From Phaeosaccion multiseriatum (Eukaryota; Ochrophyta, other classes): a stretch of DNA of 64,000 nt. The notes beneath the pieces were generated by a model. The model did not search any database and was not told the origin of the DNA. It saw nothing but the letters and a program-made list of their open reading frames with translations. Shown one piece after another: positions 10,906 through 22,510 of the stretch. Both the position numbers and the translations under genes were made by a program. The stretch covers positions 2,480,001 to 2,544,000 of the forward strand of contig OZ218955.1 in the NCBI GenBank assembly GCA_965112735.1, read 5' to 3'. Each line of letters begins with the position of its first letter. The stretch's first letter is position 1.

Positions 10906-11543
10906 TCACCCCTGCGCCCCCTTGCCCCGTAGCTCTCTCTCTTGGACCTTCTTCTTTGTCAAGCGCTTCTTCAGTCTCCGCCGCGACTCCACCATCTGCA
11001 GGACGAGGGTTTGTGTACAGGAATGAAGCTTTACCACATGTTCACGAATGAGGGGTTTTGGACAGATGACTCAGCCTCCAAGAGTCCCTGCTCTTTCCCA
11101 GACCCTAGTCCTTACTTCTAAAGTTGTCACCTACCCTCTCCTCCTTCAATCGCAATTTGTCCTCAGTTCTCTGTGCCGCGTGCGCAGCAGCGTCACCCGC
11201 ATTGCGCAGGGGGTTGTCCTCAGCGTCTTCTACGTCAGCATGTACGCTAAAGCGTGGTGAAGAAAAGGGGGCCGGGAGGGAATCCCACAAGGGGTGCGGA
11301 GGGGGATGTAGGTCGCGAGAGAGGGTCAGCAGCAGCAGCCGCGGCAGCAGCAGGTTCACACGCCCTTGTTTCTCCGCTGCTTGACACTCACATCTTCCGC
11401 GGCTGGCCCAGTTCCACCAACAATGTGCGGCTCCTCTCTTTCACTCCCACCCGGCAGCACGTGTAATTCCGGCCGCTGGCCCTCGTGTCACCGCAGGGGG
11501 CAGCAGGAAGCGGGTGTCTGTGGACATTGGACTCCAGAATCAT
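10906..11543 (-). CDS. small basic coiled-coil protein (117 aa), unknown
   Basis: Three exons join in phase: 11543-11392, 11246-11135 and 10995-10906, totalling 354 bases including the stop. The ATG at 11543 follows an in-frame TGA. The second half is strongly helical and basic: AAAHAAQRTEDKLRLKEER runs across the last junction into MVESRRRLKKRLTKKKVQ. Such Lys/Arg-rich helices occur in ribosome-biogenesis and mitoribosome factors, but I do not recognise a family and assign no function. The consistent phase over two introns is the main reason to believe it. Confidence 0.5.
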
Positions 11544-12196
11544 AACTCAGGTCTGGAGATTAGAATAGGGGGGGGGGAGAAGTGGACGATGTATGGGTGG
11601 GGGAAAAGAAAGTGGAAATGGCCGTTTGGGAAAAGGAAAAAAGGCAAAAACGCAATGTCCTTCACTGACTTATGAGGTTGATATTTTCATATTTCCCGCC
11701 CCTGCACCCTACGTTGTATGGCCGCCGGCCGATAGCGGATAGCGGATCGGCTGGCGCCGGCGATAGCGGATAGCGGATAGTGCATCAGGGGTTGAATGTC
11801 TATTCGGCAGCCAAATGGCGAGGAATCGGGATTAAGTTCTGCAAATGACTCTGGCGGGGATTCTCGCCGCTTCCTTCGCTGCGGCGGGGTAATCTCCTGG
11901 TCCTCAGGACCACATCGCTCCACAGCGCCCCTTTGCGGGATGCCGGCCGTCTGGAACTAGCTCTCTGCCTCACACGCGGGGGCGGGGCACCCAAGCACCC
12001 CCCACCGGCACACGCCACACGGGACAAGGCAAGGCACCGCCTTCACCGCCTCTGCAGGATCAGAGTGTGTGCAGAGCACCGCTATCGAGGCGGCTCTGCG
12101 CCCCACTGGTGCTGAGCTTTCTGCGGCTGCTGCGGTTCTGCTCTCTTGACTTGAGGCGTCTCCGAGTGAAGCCCTGTGCACTCCTCCCCGGCTACT
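11544..12196. other. intergenic spacer with one inverted-repeat element
   Basis: No supported gene. Contains homopolymer G near 11570, the TIR-like element at 11698-11795, and GC-rich sequence with Arg/Pro-rich open frames on both strands that look like composition artefacts. Confidence 0.5.
11698..11795. mobile_element. degenerate copy of a small TIR element (MITE-like)
   Basis: The right end GTGCATCAGGGGTTGA (11780-11795) matches the 16-base terminal repeat of the element at 46743-46853 with two mismatches. The interior has GATAGCGGATAGCGGAT repeated twice, which is the complement of the ATCCGCTATCCGCTATC interior of the other copy. The left end (near CGCCCCTGCAC) is degraded. Confidence 0.55.
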
Positions 12197-13166
12197 CTAC
12201 TCTGGCGCACCCCGCCCGGCTATGTCCTCATAGGTCAGCTCCATCAGGCCCTCCTCCGTCACCACTCGACACTCCTTTCCATCTGCGCCGCCCCCGCCCG
12301 CCCCGCTGGTCCTGTCCTTCACAATCTTCTCTATATCCCACCCCTCGCTTCCACCCCCCCCCTCATCGAACCAGCCCAGGCGATCGGCCACCAGGTGCAG
12401 GTTGTCGCAGCCCGGACAGCGCACCAGCACCACGCCCTCCTCGTACGACTTCTTGCTGAAGGCCTTTGCCGCACGCGTGTTGCACACCTGCGCCGAGGGG
12501 AGGAGGGGCGGGGCAAGGCGGGAAGGAACGGGGTGGTGGTGGAGTGGGGAGAGGCGGGCGACACGCGTGGGAAGGAAATACGGACACACGCACGATAGAA
12601 GATAAATAACACCGATCGCACATTGTAGGACCACACGCACATGCAAGAGGGAGAGATAGAGCGGCCAAGAGAAGGAAAAGGCAAGAAAGAGAGGCATGGG
12701 GACCGGAGCAGCCGCCACACACCTTGCAGGTGAACACCATGACCATCTTGCCTCCCACAGGGTGCTGCACGCCCGGCACGTCTGCAAAGCCCTGCACCTC
12801 TCCCTCCGTGTCCATGGCGGCGGGGGTGTCTACTAATGCTCCACCTCCTCGGCCCTCCGACTCCCCTTCCGCAGACTTCTCTGTATGCAGCCCTCGCCAG
12901 GAGGTCACTTTACTGCCGCCGCAGCAGCTTCTTGAGGCCGCGAAGTCGGTTCCAACGGGCCGTGGAGCTCCGTATCTACGAGAGAGCAGACTCTGGCTTG
13001 TCCATGTCGAATGCCATCTGGAAGGCGGCGGCGGGACGATAGGGACCGGGGCTGCTGCCCCTGCTGCGGCTGTTACCACTACCCTGCCGCTCTTCAACCT
13101 CCGCCCCGCTGCTACTGTTGCTGCGGCGGAAGATCTCCGGGTGGAGCCGATTGCTCTTGTCCACAT
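12197..13166 (-). CDS. ZIM17: Zim17/Hep1 DNL-type zinc-finger protein (organellar Hsp70 escort)
   Basis: Two exons, 13166-12723 and 12487-12197, give 244 residues. The DNL zinc-finger domain is clear: MVMVFTCKVCNTRAAKAFSK, then YEEGVVLVRCPGCDNLHLVA and DRLGWFDE. It has two CxxC pairs (CKVC, CPGC) and the DNLHLVAD signature. These proteins keep mitochondrial or plastid Hsp70 soluble and stimulate it. The ATG at 13166 (MWTRAIGSTRRSSAAAT) starts an Arg/Ser/Ala-rich presequence suited to mitochondria; in-frame sequence further upstream is less convincing. Between presequence and finger is a Gly/Glu-rich linker. The C-terminus continues past GWFDE with a Gly-rich insert and DIEKIV. Divergent from the bZIP gene with 232 bases between starts. 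Confidence 0.85.
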
Positions 13167-13398
13167 TGTCCGTATAAGAGTAAGGACCCCCTTGTTGCAC
13201 ATCCACTGCCATCTGCTGCATCTCGACCCCCCAAGAATCCAGCGGGCTGCGTGGAAAATAAAAGCAGTCCCTGCATAAAGAGGACGGGTGCACTGCTTTG
13301 TCCCTGCTGAGTTTGCTCTCTCCTGGACGGAGAGGCGGTGGCCTACGGGAGGAAGGATCAAGGAGAAAGAAAGGGGACATTTTGGATATCTGTACCGG

Positions 13399-13572
13399 AT
13401 GCAGAGCAGAGAGCAGGGGTGAGTACGGCTGGGACATGGGAGAGGGAAGTATTAGCCACTTTTCCAAAATTTCCCCACCCTTCACGTCCTGCCCCTGTCC
13501 CCCAACTGCTTAGGGTGTACGTGGAGGAGGAGATGCTCCCGTTCGTAGTGAGCGCCGAAGGTGGAGAACCTT

Positions 13573-13611
<39 letters not shown>

Positions 13612-15639
13612 GGGGAGGAGTAGGGGCTGGAGATGGAGGGGGGGCGGGCGGGTTTGGGGTCGCCTTCGACGACGAGGGTGAGGGTGGGCTGGACGAGCTG
13701 GACGAGCGGACCTCGGAGGACTTGAAGCGGAAGCGGCGCCTTACCTCACTCAAGAGGAGAGTGCAGTCCTGCCCCGACCTCCAAGACTTGGGCTCGCCCT
13801 CGTACCAGGTGAGGCAGGCAGGAAGGCGGGTGGGGGGGAGGGAGGGAAACGGAGAGGGGAAGCGGAGACTGAGGGACAAAAGCTTCTGCCCCTCCCACCG
13901 TAGATAGGTAGGGCGGGCGTGCCGAGCTCTCTCAGCTGCCATCTGAATGTTGAGTATTGCTGTTCCCTTCCTCGTGCCTCCCCTGCCTTTGCCTTTGCGT
14001 CCATTCCACCCCACTCCATGGTGTAGCGACGCCGTCACGAGCAGCAGCTGGTGATACAACAGCAGCAGCAGCAGCAGTTTCTTCATGAGCCGCAGCTGCT
14101 GACTATGGAGGAGCAGGGATTCGCGACCTCTCAGCCGCTCTCACAGACTGCACCCCTCTCCAGCCACCCCTCCAGCCACTCGTTGCCCGACAGCAGAGGC
14201 ATGGTGAGGGGGAACCACAGCGCGAACGCCTTGCCCTGCCTCCCGCTGGCCGCCCCCCCCTGGGGACTCGCTGGCCAGCAGCAGCAGGGGCAGGGAGAAG
14301 AGCTTATACCGGAGGAGCAGCAATACCGACAAGACCAGCACGACATCTACCTCCAGCAGCAGCAGTTGGTGACACAGCAGCAGCAGCAGCAGCAGCAGTC
14401 CAGCCCCCATTTCAGGATGGGTGCTGCTGGGGGGACGGGCATGGTGAGCTCCACCTCCTTAACATCGCTGACAGGGTCTTCCCCGGGGGGCGAGGGAGGG
14501 GGTGGGAGTCGCCGCCGCAGGCAGCAGAAGGGGACGAAGGGCTCCTCCCGGAGGGCTGTGAAGGGCGGGAGAGGAGGGGGCTCGACCACACCCACGGGCA
14601 CGGGCACCAAGGCGAGCATCAAGAGTGCACTATCCTGCCCCAATATGTCCTCACTGCCCGGCTCCGGCGGCGGCACGCCCGAGGGGGGCAGCGCGGGGGG
14701 GGAGCCGCTTGAGGGAGAGCGGAGAGAGAGGAGGCTGGCCAGGAATCGAGTGTCGGCCCGGCTGAGACGGCAGAGGAAGAAGTGGCTGGTGAGACGGGCA
14801 AGCATTGGGGGGGGGGGGGGGGGTGCACTGCAGGCAGGGGCTGACCTGGGGGGGGGGCACGTGATGTGTTTCCACACAGGCAACCCCCTCCCTCTTTTTC
14901 AATTCTTCGGTTCTTCATTCCTCCGTCTTGTTCCGGCCCCTACCGCTGCTGCCCCTGCCGCTGCTGCTCACCTCTGCCCTTCCACAGGTCGAATCCTGCG
15001 AGGCGGACGTCGCCAAGCTGGAGAAGTCCCTCAGCATTCTCAAGCAGCACCGCTGGGGAGGCGGACAGGAGGCGGCGTCTGCTCTGGGCCAAGCAATGGG
15101 TTAGTAAAGTGCTTGGTGTCAAGGCTTAGCGCGGGGGAGGAGGGGGGAGGAAGAAGAGGTGTCGCGTTAGAAGCTCGTGAGGGACTGACTTGAGCAAGTC
15201 AGTAAGGGTCATGTCAATTGTCGTTTGCGTGCACTTCAAGCCGCTGCTGTCCCGCCCCTGATATGCCGTTCTCCGTCCCTCTTTGCATCCCTTGCTCCCC
15301 TCCCCCCTCCCTCCCCATGCATGTGTGTATATGTGTGTGCGTGTGTGCGTGGCCCGCAGTGGAGCGCTGCTTCAAGAGGCAGGCAGCGCAATGGGGCCCC
15401 TCCCTGGACCGGAGGAGGGACTTGCTCCTGTTGGCCCAGAGAGAGGGCATGGACCACGTGCTGGAGGTGGGTGGGTGTATGCGCCTGTGTGTGTGTGTGT
15501 GTTTGTTTGTTCGCGTGCGTGTGCTGCCCTCCCCCTTGCTCCCACATTTCCCCCACCAAGTCGCAGGAACGCTGCTGCCCTGAGGACTGCGCACGAGTAT
15601 CGTGTACACACACACACACACACATACACACACACACGC

Positions 15640-15689
<50 letters not shown>

Positions 15690-16322
15690 ACTCAACTCTC
15701 CCTTCTCCCCCCGCCCCGCCGCCCCAAGCAGGCGATGGCATGCAGTGCAGCATGGAGCCTCAGCCTCGGACATGTTGAAGTTGAAGGAGAGGACATGGGC
15801 ACCGCCCCGCAGCGGAGAGAGCTTCGTCGGCGGCGAGATGAAGAACTCCGCATGGGAGAGGGGGGGGGGGAGGAGGGGGAGAGGGTAGGGGAGATGGCGG
15901 GCGGCCGCCGCAGCCAGGAGGGGCAGGAGCAGGGAGAGGGGGGAGACGGGCGAGAGGGGCTGCAGGGCTTCGACCTCCTGCAGGCTCAAGTGCTGCGCAA
16001 GGTGGCGCGAGTCCTTCAGCAGCCGAGGTGGTACCAAAGTCCGCGCACGCAGGACTGCGGCAGGAGGATGCAGGACGTGCTTAGCGGGCCGCAGATGACC
16101 AAGTTTCTCGCCTGGGCAGAGGAGAGGAGTCGGAGCGGGGATGGCAAGGCGGAGGCGGAGGCAGAGATGGAGATGGAGCTGTTGGGGGGGGGGCTGTCTA
16201 TGGATATGGATGTGGGTGTGGATGCTGCTACGCTCTCACTGGGACAGGGTGGTCAAGGAGCTGCTGCCACTGCCGCTGCTTCTCCTTCCTCCTTTCTCTC
16301 CCCACGGGGAGGTGCCAGGTGA
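13399..16322 (+). CDS. bZIP transcription factor with Q-rich region
   Basis: Six exons (13399-13418, 13514-13808, 14027-14788, 14988-15099, 15360-15466, 15732-16322) join in phase to 628 residues. The basic region RRERRLARNRVSARLRRQ has the obligatory N-x7-R and runs across an intron into a leucine zipper (VESCEADVAKLEKSLSIL). Before it lie an Ala run, a Lys/Arg cluster, Gln-rich stretches and Ser-rich segments typical of activation regions. After the zipper, a helical block and LSGPQMTKFLAWAEER resemble the C-terminal part of many algal and oomycete bZIPs. The start rests on a 20-base first exon whose phase fits. Intron 5 contains a long CA microsatellite. Two copies of the dispersed CAGTTGGTGATACAG-like word are translated here as QLVIQ and QLVTQ. 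Confidence 0.85.
14045..14059 (+). repeat. dispersed 15-base motif, near-copy in bZIP exon
   Basis: Reads CAGCTGGTGATACAA, two mismatches from the exact motif at 7782, flanked by CAG triplets and translated QLVIQ. A second near-copy, CAGTTGGTGACACAG (one mismatch), lies at 14363-14377 in the same exon. Confidence 0.8.
15606..15693 (+). repeat. CA/CG dinucleotide microsatellite in bZIP intron 5
   Basis: CA repeats with occasional GCACACG interruptions lie within the 265-base intron preceding the last bZIP exon. Confidence 0.9.
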
Positions 16323-16522
16323 TGGGCGGCAGATGTGAAGCTGGTGATTCAAGCCTCACAGAGGGCGAGGGCGAGAAGCGGAGCAGGGCGCCAAAAGGGA
16401 GACAAACACAGCAGTGAGCAGCACAGGGCTCAACTCCCTTCCTCGATGTACAGTTAGTTGCTTTCTATGAATTTGTTAGTAATTTGAGTTTTTTTGCCAG
16501 ACGTATCTGCTCTACGTGTTTG

Positions 16523-19500
16523 TTATATCGTGCTCTCGAACTCGTGCTGAGGCAGTGGCTCCATCCCCTCCTCGTCCTTGCCCTTGTTGCTGCCCTCTGC
16601 TGGGTAGCGCCTCCTCAGCAGCACCAAGATGGCAACGGTCCACGCCACCCCCAATGCCGAGCCTCCGAGGATGCCCACGAAGGTCAGCGAGGACAGGCCC
16701 CACACCCCGCCGCTATCCATCACGCCGTCGCTGTTGCTGTCGCTACTGCTGCTGCTGCTGCCGCCGCCGCCGCCCCCTCCCGAAGCAGAACCCTCCCCAA
16801 AGCCGCGCAGGTCATCGCTGGCCTGCCCCTGCCCCTGCTGCTGCTCCTCCTCCTCCTGCTGCTGCGATGCCTGCTGTCCCTGCCCAGCCGTCCCCTCGGG
16901 CGCGAAGGCCGACACCTCAGGGCGCTCCTCGGCCCTGCACATGACCAAATTGTCCCTCAGCCCCTCCATGATGGCCGTGGCCGCCTCCTCCTCCTCTTCG
17001 GCAGTGGCAGCGGCAGGCAGCGCCAGCAGAGGAGAGTCCGCTCCAGTCAGATACTTCGACAGGTACTCGGTGCCCCCCTCGGTGGTGTAGCAGGCGCGGC
17101 ACTGCGGGTCCCTCCCGAAGGGGTCGCAGTGGGCGTTGTGAGGAAGCACGTCGGTGTTGGAGTCGTCCAACACAAGGATGCCCACACAGGTGGGGTCGCA
17201 CATGAGGCCCCGCGAATCCTCGGCGAGGTAGGCAAGGTCGGTGGGCAGGATGCCGTCGTAGCAGTCGCTGTCCACCGCACACGTAGTCGACTCGGACGCT
17301 GACTCGGTCTCTACCTCTGCCTCGGTCTCTGGCTCCGTCTCGGGGGCGAGGGCGGCGTTGTTGGACCCAGGGGATGTGGCTTGAGCTGCATCATCCTTCG
17401 CGTCCTTGCCATCATCATCCTTCGCTGCTTCTTCCATCGCTTCTTCGACGGGCGGGAGGGTGGGAGGGGGCGTCACCAACGCACTTGGAGCGGAGGTTGG
17501 TGCAGGGGCGGTGGCGAGGAGGGGCTGGGTAGGGGTGGGGGTAGGGGTGGGGGTGGGGGGGGGGGTCGAGGTCGAGGTCGAGGTCGAGGTAGTGGGTGTA
17601 GGGGTGGGGGTTGGGGTGGGTGGCTGGGTGGGGGTCTGTGTAGAGGCGGGAGTGGGCACCACGGTAGAGGCGGAGTCCGAGGAGGCCGGGCAGGGCAGCT
17701 GCGCCACGAGAGAGTCCCCACTGATGCTATACCCGCCGCAGAACCTGGGGGGAGGTGATGGGGGGGTTGAGAAGGAAGATCAGTATTGCACGAGCCCACA
17801 AGAGGGAAAGGACGAGCGCAGCACAAACAGGGCGACAACAACGACGCTGTTGTACATGCCGAACACGCCAGGGGCAAGAGCTCTCTGTCTCTCTGTCTCT
17901 CTCTCCGTCTCTCTGTCTCTCTGTCTCTCTGTCCCTCCACCCGCCCCCTCCCTCCCTTACCTGCACTCCTGGTCGCCGAGGGCCCCGCAGTCGATGCCGC
18001 TGCAGTCTACATCGAGGTAGCAGGGCTTCAGAGGGTCCAGCAAGGAACAGCCTAGGGCACACAGGTCCACTACCGCGCTGCCAGAGGCAGGGGCGACAGC
18101 CGGAGTCGGGGCCGCGGTGGGGGCGGTGGACACGGCTGTCGGAGGGGCAGAGGGTAAAGCCGTCGGGGGAGGCGAGGGCTCAGACGTGGGCGCGGCACTA
18201 GGCACAGCCGTGGGTGGGAGCGTGGGTACAGCTGTCGGGGGGGGCGTAGGCACAGCCGTCGGGGGAGGCGTAGGTATTGGGGTCGGTGGGGCAGTGGGTA
18301 CAGCCGTCGGTGGGGAGGTGGGCTCAGCCGTTGGTGGAGAGGTGGGCTCAGCCGTTGGTGGAGAGGTGGGCTCAGCCGTTGGTGGGGCAGTGGGTACAGC
18401 CGTTGGTGGAGCAGTGGGTACAGCCGTTGGTGGGGCAGTGGGTACAGCCGTCGGTGGAGAGGTGGGTACAGCCGTCGGTGGGGCCGTAGGCAGAGGCGTC
18501 GGGGGAGGCGTGGGGGCTGCCGTTGGGGGGACAGTGGGGGCTGCACAGAGGAGGGCAGAGGCAGGGCAGAGTCGGTAGGACAGCGCGGCGGGGGGCGGGA
18601 GAGGCGGAGGAGGGAGCTTCAGCGAACGAGTCTGCAACTGAGGCAGCAAGTTGTCGTGGGGCCACCTCGCAAGAAAGCGGAGCACGTGGGCGTACAGCCA
18701 CAACAAGACCCGGGGCTGCAGTGAAGAGAAGAGACAGACAGACACTACCCACCTGCAGTTGGAGCGGGCGTGGGGGAAGGGGTGGGTGGGTCATCGAAGG
18801 GACAGTCAGGCTGCGCTATGCTGTACTCGTTGCCGCCGATGGTCACAGTCGTGGTCTTGCTGCAGTATCTGGGAAGGAGGAAGTAGAGGAGGGGAGGGCC
18901 GTCAAAGAGCTGAGCACGCGCCATGATGATCCGATCCGATAATTGGTGTCTGTCACTCACTTGCAGCTCTGATCCTCGATGGTGACGCAGTGCACTCCGG
19001 AGCAGTCCTCCTTGTTGGAGCACGGCCTGTCGGGGTCGAGCGTGGTGCAGTACAGAGAGCAGAGATCGTACATCTCGATGTCGAGGAGGTCGCGTTCTCT
19101 TCTCGGGTGGAGGGAGGGCTTGGGGGGAGGAGGGGCGGCAACTGGTGTTGGGGATGCGGTGGGTTGGGCGGTCGTGTCGGGGCCGGGGCAATCGACTTGG
19201 GCAACGGTCGTGGAGAAGGTGGTTTCTTGGGAGTAGCCACCGCAGTACCTTACGGGGAGGTAAGAGACACAAACGCAAGACGAGAGAGAAGCCAGAGGGC
19301 AAGAGGCGGGAGAAGAGCAGCGGGGGGTTGGCCATAGGGCATACAGTAAGAAAGGCGTGGAGCCCATTACGCGGACGGAAAGAGGCGGATAGGAAGCAAG
19401 GCAAAGGCTGAACAGGGGTTGGTCTCGACTCTCCTCCTACGTACCTGCAGTCCTGCTCTCCCAGAGCGCCACAATCCCCCCCTGTGCAGCCAATGTCTGT

Positions 19501-19662
19501 GAAGCACGGCTCAGTGGGGTCCACCATAGCGCAGGCCTCTGCACAAAGGTCGCTGCCCGCAGAGGTCAAGAGCGAAGAAGGGCGTACAAAAGCCGCCGTA
19601 AAGGCGAGGAATATGAGTAAGGGGAGGCCCCAGCCGCCGCCGCCGCACTCTGGTGCAGGCAT
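16523..19662 (-). CDS. secreted/type I membrane protein with repeated Cys modules and PT linkers
   Basis: Five exons (19662-19445, 19248-18961, 18868-18753, 18540-17961, 17744-16523) join in phase to 807 residues. A signal peptide (GLPLLIFLAFTAAFVRP) is followed by three copies of a Cys module, C-x-x-x-C-x(n)-P-C-(F/Y/S)-x-x-x-x-C-x-G-x-x-C...QxC(R/K)(Y/F)C...CP, each split by an intron at the same place just before its last cysteines. Linkers are Pro/Thr repeats (PPTAVPTAPPT type). A fourth, looser Cys block (CDPTCVGIL...HCDPFGRDPQCRACY) precedes a Gln/Glu/Ser-rich stalk. A transmembrane helix follows (LTFVGILGGSALGVAWTVAI), then a short basic cytoplasmic tail. The design suggests a cell-surface glycoprotein; its function is unknown. 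Related modules occur in the genes at 38436-40696 and 44344-46168. Confidence 0.75.
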
Positions 19663-20271
19663 GATGGAACAGTCTCTTCCCGCCCTCTTCTCCTTCTCTT
19701 TTCTCCCCCTTGCGACTTTCTCCTCCTTCTCGTCCTCTGATGAAGGAGGATTCCATGTTGCCCCAAGCCGTAGACAGTTTCTCTCTCTCGCGGATTAGAT
19801 CCAGTATCATATAAGTCAGCCGGAAGTTATTATAAGCGCCGGAATCGAAGGGGGATATTGAAGGGCAACATCAGCCAGCCATCTGCACGTGTTGGTGCGC
19901 AGTCTTCACAGATGACGGTCGATCTCACCTGGCTCCCCATCACATCACCTTCAAAACAGCCTTTGCTTCGGTGAGTACCCTTCATCTGGCTGATACGCAG
20001 AGTAGAGTGATGGAAAGGGCTCGTAGCGGGCTGTAGATACTAGTGTTTTACCGCGAACTTAAGGGGGGAAGAATGAATGTTCTGCCTTCTTCCACGCGTA
20101 ATCCATCCTCAATACAGATAGAAAGAACACACCGATACACCATAGAGTCCCATCACTCAATCCATACGCTGAACTTTTCCCCTGTCCGATTCCCTCTCCC
20201 GTCTCTCCCCCCCTCTCTCCCCAGCCTTTTATATGCTCGACACGCTTCTCTTTTTCCTCTCCGAACACAGC
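19663..20271. other. divergent intergenic region
   Basis: Lies between the start codons of the Cys-module gene (-) and the FKBP gene (+), so it must hold both promoters. A TTTATATG box-like word sits about 40 bases before the FKBP ATG. Nothing else is recognised. Confidence 0.5.
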
Positions 20272-20730
20272 ATGAAGATCTCCGCCCTTTTCGCCTTCCT
20301 TGTGTCCTTCGCGTTCCTCTTTGTGGGGGGCAGCGCCGGCACTAGTCCCGAGGGCCTCAAGTTCTTGGAGCAGAACGCCCAGAAGGAGGGAGTGAAGGTT
20401 ACTGCCAGGTGAGGAAGGGGGCGAGCGGAGCAGTGTGCACGTGTCGCGATGCGAGGGACCGGAATACCCACGGCGACATTGAATGCTGACATCCATCTCT
20501 TCTCTCACGCTCCTCTCCTTGCCGTATGTGCCCTTGCCTCCTCCATGGCCTGACCGCCGCTATGCTTCTTGGTGCTGCCGGCGATCCTCAGCGGCCTGCA
20601 ATACAAGTGAGTGTGCGTGGGCGTGGGCGTGGGCAAGTCGGCACGGTCCCCCGGTAGCGGAATTGGAGGAGACTTACGATCCAGAAAGAACTTTCTATGC
20701 CTCGCGCCTCCTCGAAGTCTTGTGTGTGTG

Positions 20731-20767
<37 letters not shown>

Positions 20768-21906
20768 GTCCGACGGCAGGACACCCTGAGGGGCCTGCTG
20801 AAGGCGCTCCAAAAGAGCACACAAGCACCCACCCTCATTTCGGAGACTTCCAAGTAGTCTTATATCGGCACCGAGAAAGTGTCAGGCACACTCAAGGCCT
20901 CTTGCTCAATCTTTCCAATCCTCCCTCCTTCCCCCTCGTTCTCCCTCTCTCAACTAACTTGTTGCCAGGATTATTGAGTCAGGGCCAGCAGGGGGCAAGT
21001 CTCCGGCCATCAACACGCCGACCGAGTGCCACTACAAGGGAACCACCATCGAGGGCGTCGAGTTCGACTCGAGCTTCAAGAGGGGAAAGCCCACCACTTT
21101 CGCGCCCAACCAGGTAGATACTTTTAGGAGACTCACCCATCAAAGAACACAAGGGCTTCTACCAGGGGATCATTGCGCGCGACACTGACCCGCGCGTATG
21201 TATATGTACGTGTATGTGTATGCTGTCGGGCTGACTCTACCACTACGGGCAAGCAGGTGATCAAGGGCTGGACGGAGGCCATGCAGCTCATGAAGGAGGG
21301 AGACACATGGGAGCTCTACATCCCCAGTGGTGAGTGAGTGAGTGAGTGAGTGAGTGGTGAGTGAGTGGTGAGTGAGTGGTGAGTGAGTGAGTGAGTGTGT
21401 GAGTGTGTGAGTGAGTGAGTGAGTGGTGAGTGTGTGTGTGAAGGAGTGAGTGAGTGGTGAGTGAGTGCTCTCCAGCGCGGCGCTCCCGGCCCGCCTGACT
21501 GATTGCTTTATTTCTAGCTTGCCTTTATGGCCTTGCCTGCTGGCCTTTCCTTGATGGCCTTTCCTTGATGGCCTTGCTTGTCCTACTTGCTTGCTGGTAC
21601 TTGACTCGCTCGGTGCTCTTGTTGCCTCTGTTCTGCCCCTCTTCATTCCGAGGCGATCAAAAGGGCACCCCCCCGGCCCTAGAGACACAAGCACACACCC
21701 CTCTCAAGCCTTCACTTGACTCTTGCCTGACCCCGCAACCCCTCCCCATACGCTCACACTAGCGCTGCCTCGTCACACCCCCCCTTGCCACAGAGCTTGC
21801 CTACGGAGACCGACAGACGGGACAGCACATCACGCCAGGCGCCGTGCTCATCTTCACACTGCAGATGATCAACGTCAAGGGGCCCGGCGCACAGGGCGAG
21901 TTGTAG
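20272..21906 (+). CDS. secreted FKBP-type peptidyl-prolyl isomerase
   Basis: Five exons (20272-20408, 20592-20606, 20969-21113, 21257-21329, 21794-21906) encode 160 residues. An N-terminal signal peptide ([20 protein letters not shown]) precedes a short helical segment and one FKBP domain: [62 protein letters not shown] and [13 protein letters not shown]. The core residues (Tyr, Phe-Asp, Val-Ile, Trp, Tyr and Phe of the active-site pocket) are present, so it should catalyse proline isomerisation in the ER or another secretory compartment. No KDEL-type tail is seen. Exon 2 is a 15-base microexon encoding part of SGLQYK. Introns carry GT and GTGA microsatellites; the 5' splice site at 21330 is itself the first unit of a GTGA tandem repeat. 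Confidence 0.9.
21330..21475 (+). repeat. GTGA/GTGAGTG microsatellite at a splice donor
   Basis: Tandem GTGA/GAGTG units begin exactly at the 5' splice site of FKBP intron 4 and continue about 145 bases, giving many overlapping GTGAGT donor-like words. Confidence 0.85.
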
Positions 21907-22510
21907 AGGGAAGGACAGAAGGGACTGACTGCAGAGGACCGAGAGGTGTGCGGGTGGTGTTCCCTCTTGTTTGGAAGAGCCCTGGGAGGGAGAGGCAGGA
22001 CAAGACGCCGCCCATTGAGAGCGGTGCGAGAGGTGTCCCCTCTGGTTTGGAGCTGCGCGTATTTGGGTGAGACTCTGTTTGTCATTTGTTTTCACTGAAG
22101 CAGCCATATATATCACATAAAAATACAAAGTGAAATAACATCTCAACCCTCCTGGCCAGCAACTCACTCGGCTGGCCTGGGCGCAATATACATCTGCCCC
22201 CCCTGGAAGCTTGCATCCGGCGACTCCCTGTTCTCCGGAGGTCAATACCCCCTCCGCACCCCCCATCAATACTCTGCTGTGGACGCAGGCGACCAACCCA
22301 ACCGTCGACACATAAAGTCGATGACTGCTGTCGCTGCCTCTCACGTCTCTTTGTACACAATACCAGTACCCATATACCCGTGTATCACGCCCCCCTTGGG
22401 CTTCTTCTCCTGGCACCCCTCGCCCCGCTTCAAGCAGTGCCGCCCCCCCCGGGTGTCGCCGCCCGCGAGTGTGTCAATGCCCTGCCGCTGTCATGGTCTC
22501 TCTCTCCCTC
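21907..22510. other. convergent intergenic spacer
   Basis: Lies between the stops of the FKBP (+) and JmjC (-) genes. Around 22085-22135 it is locally AT-rich (likely 3'-UTR or polyadenylation region). I see no gene. Confidence 0.5.
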
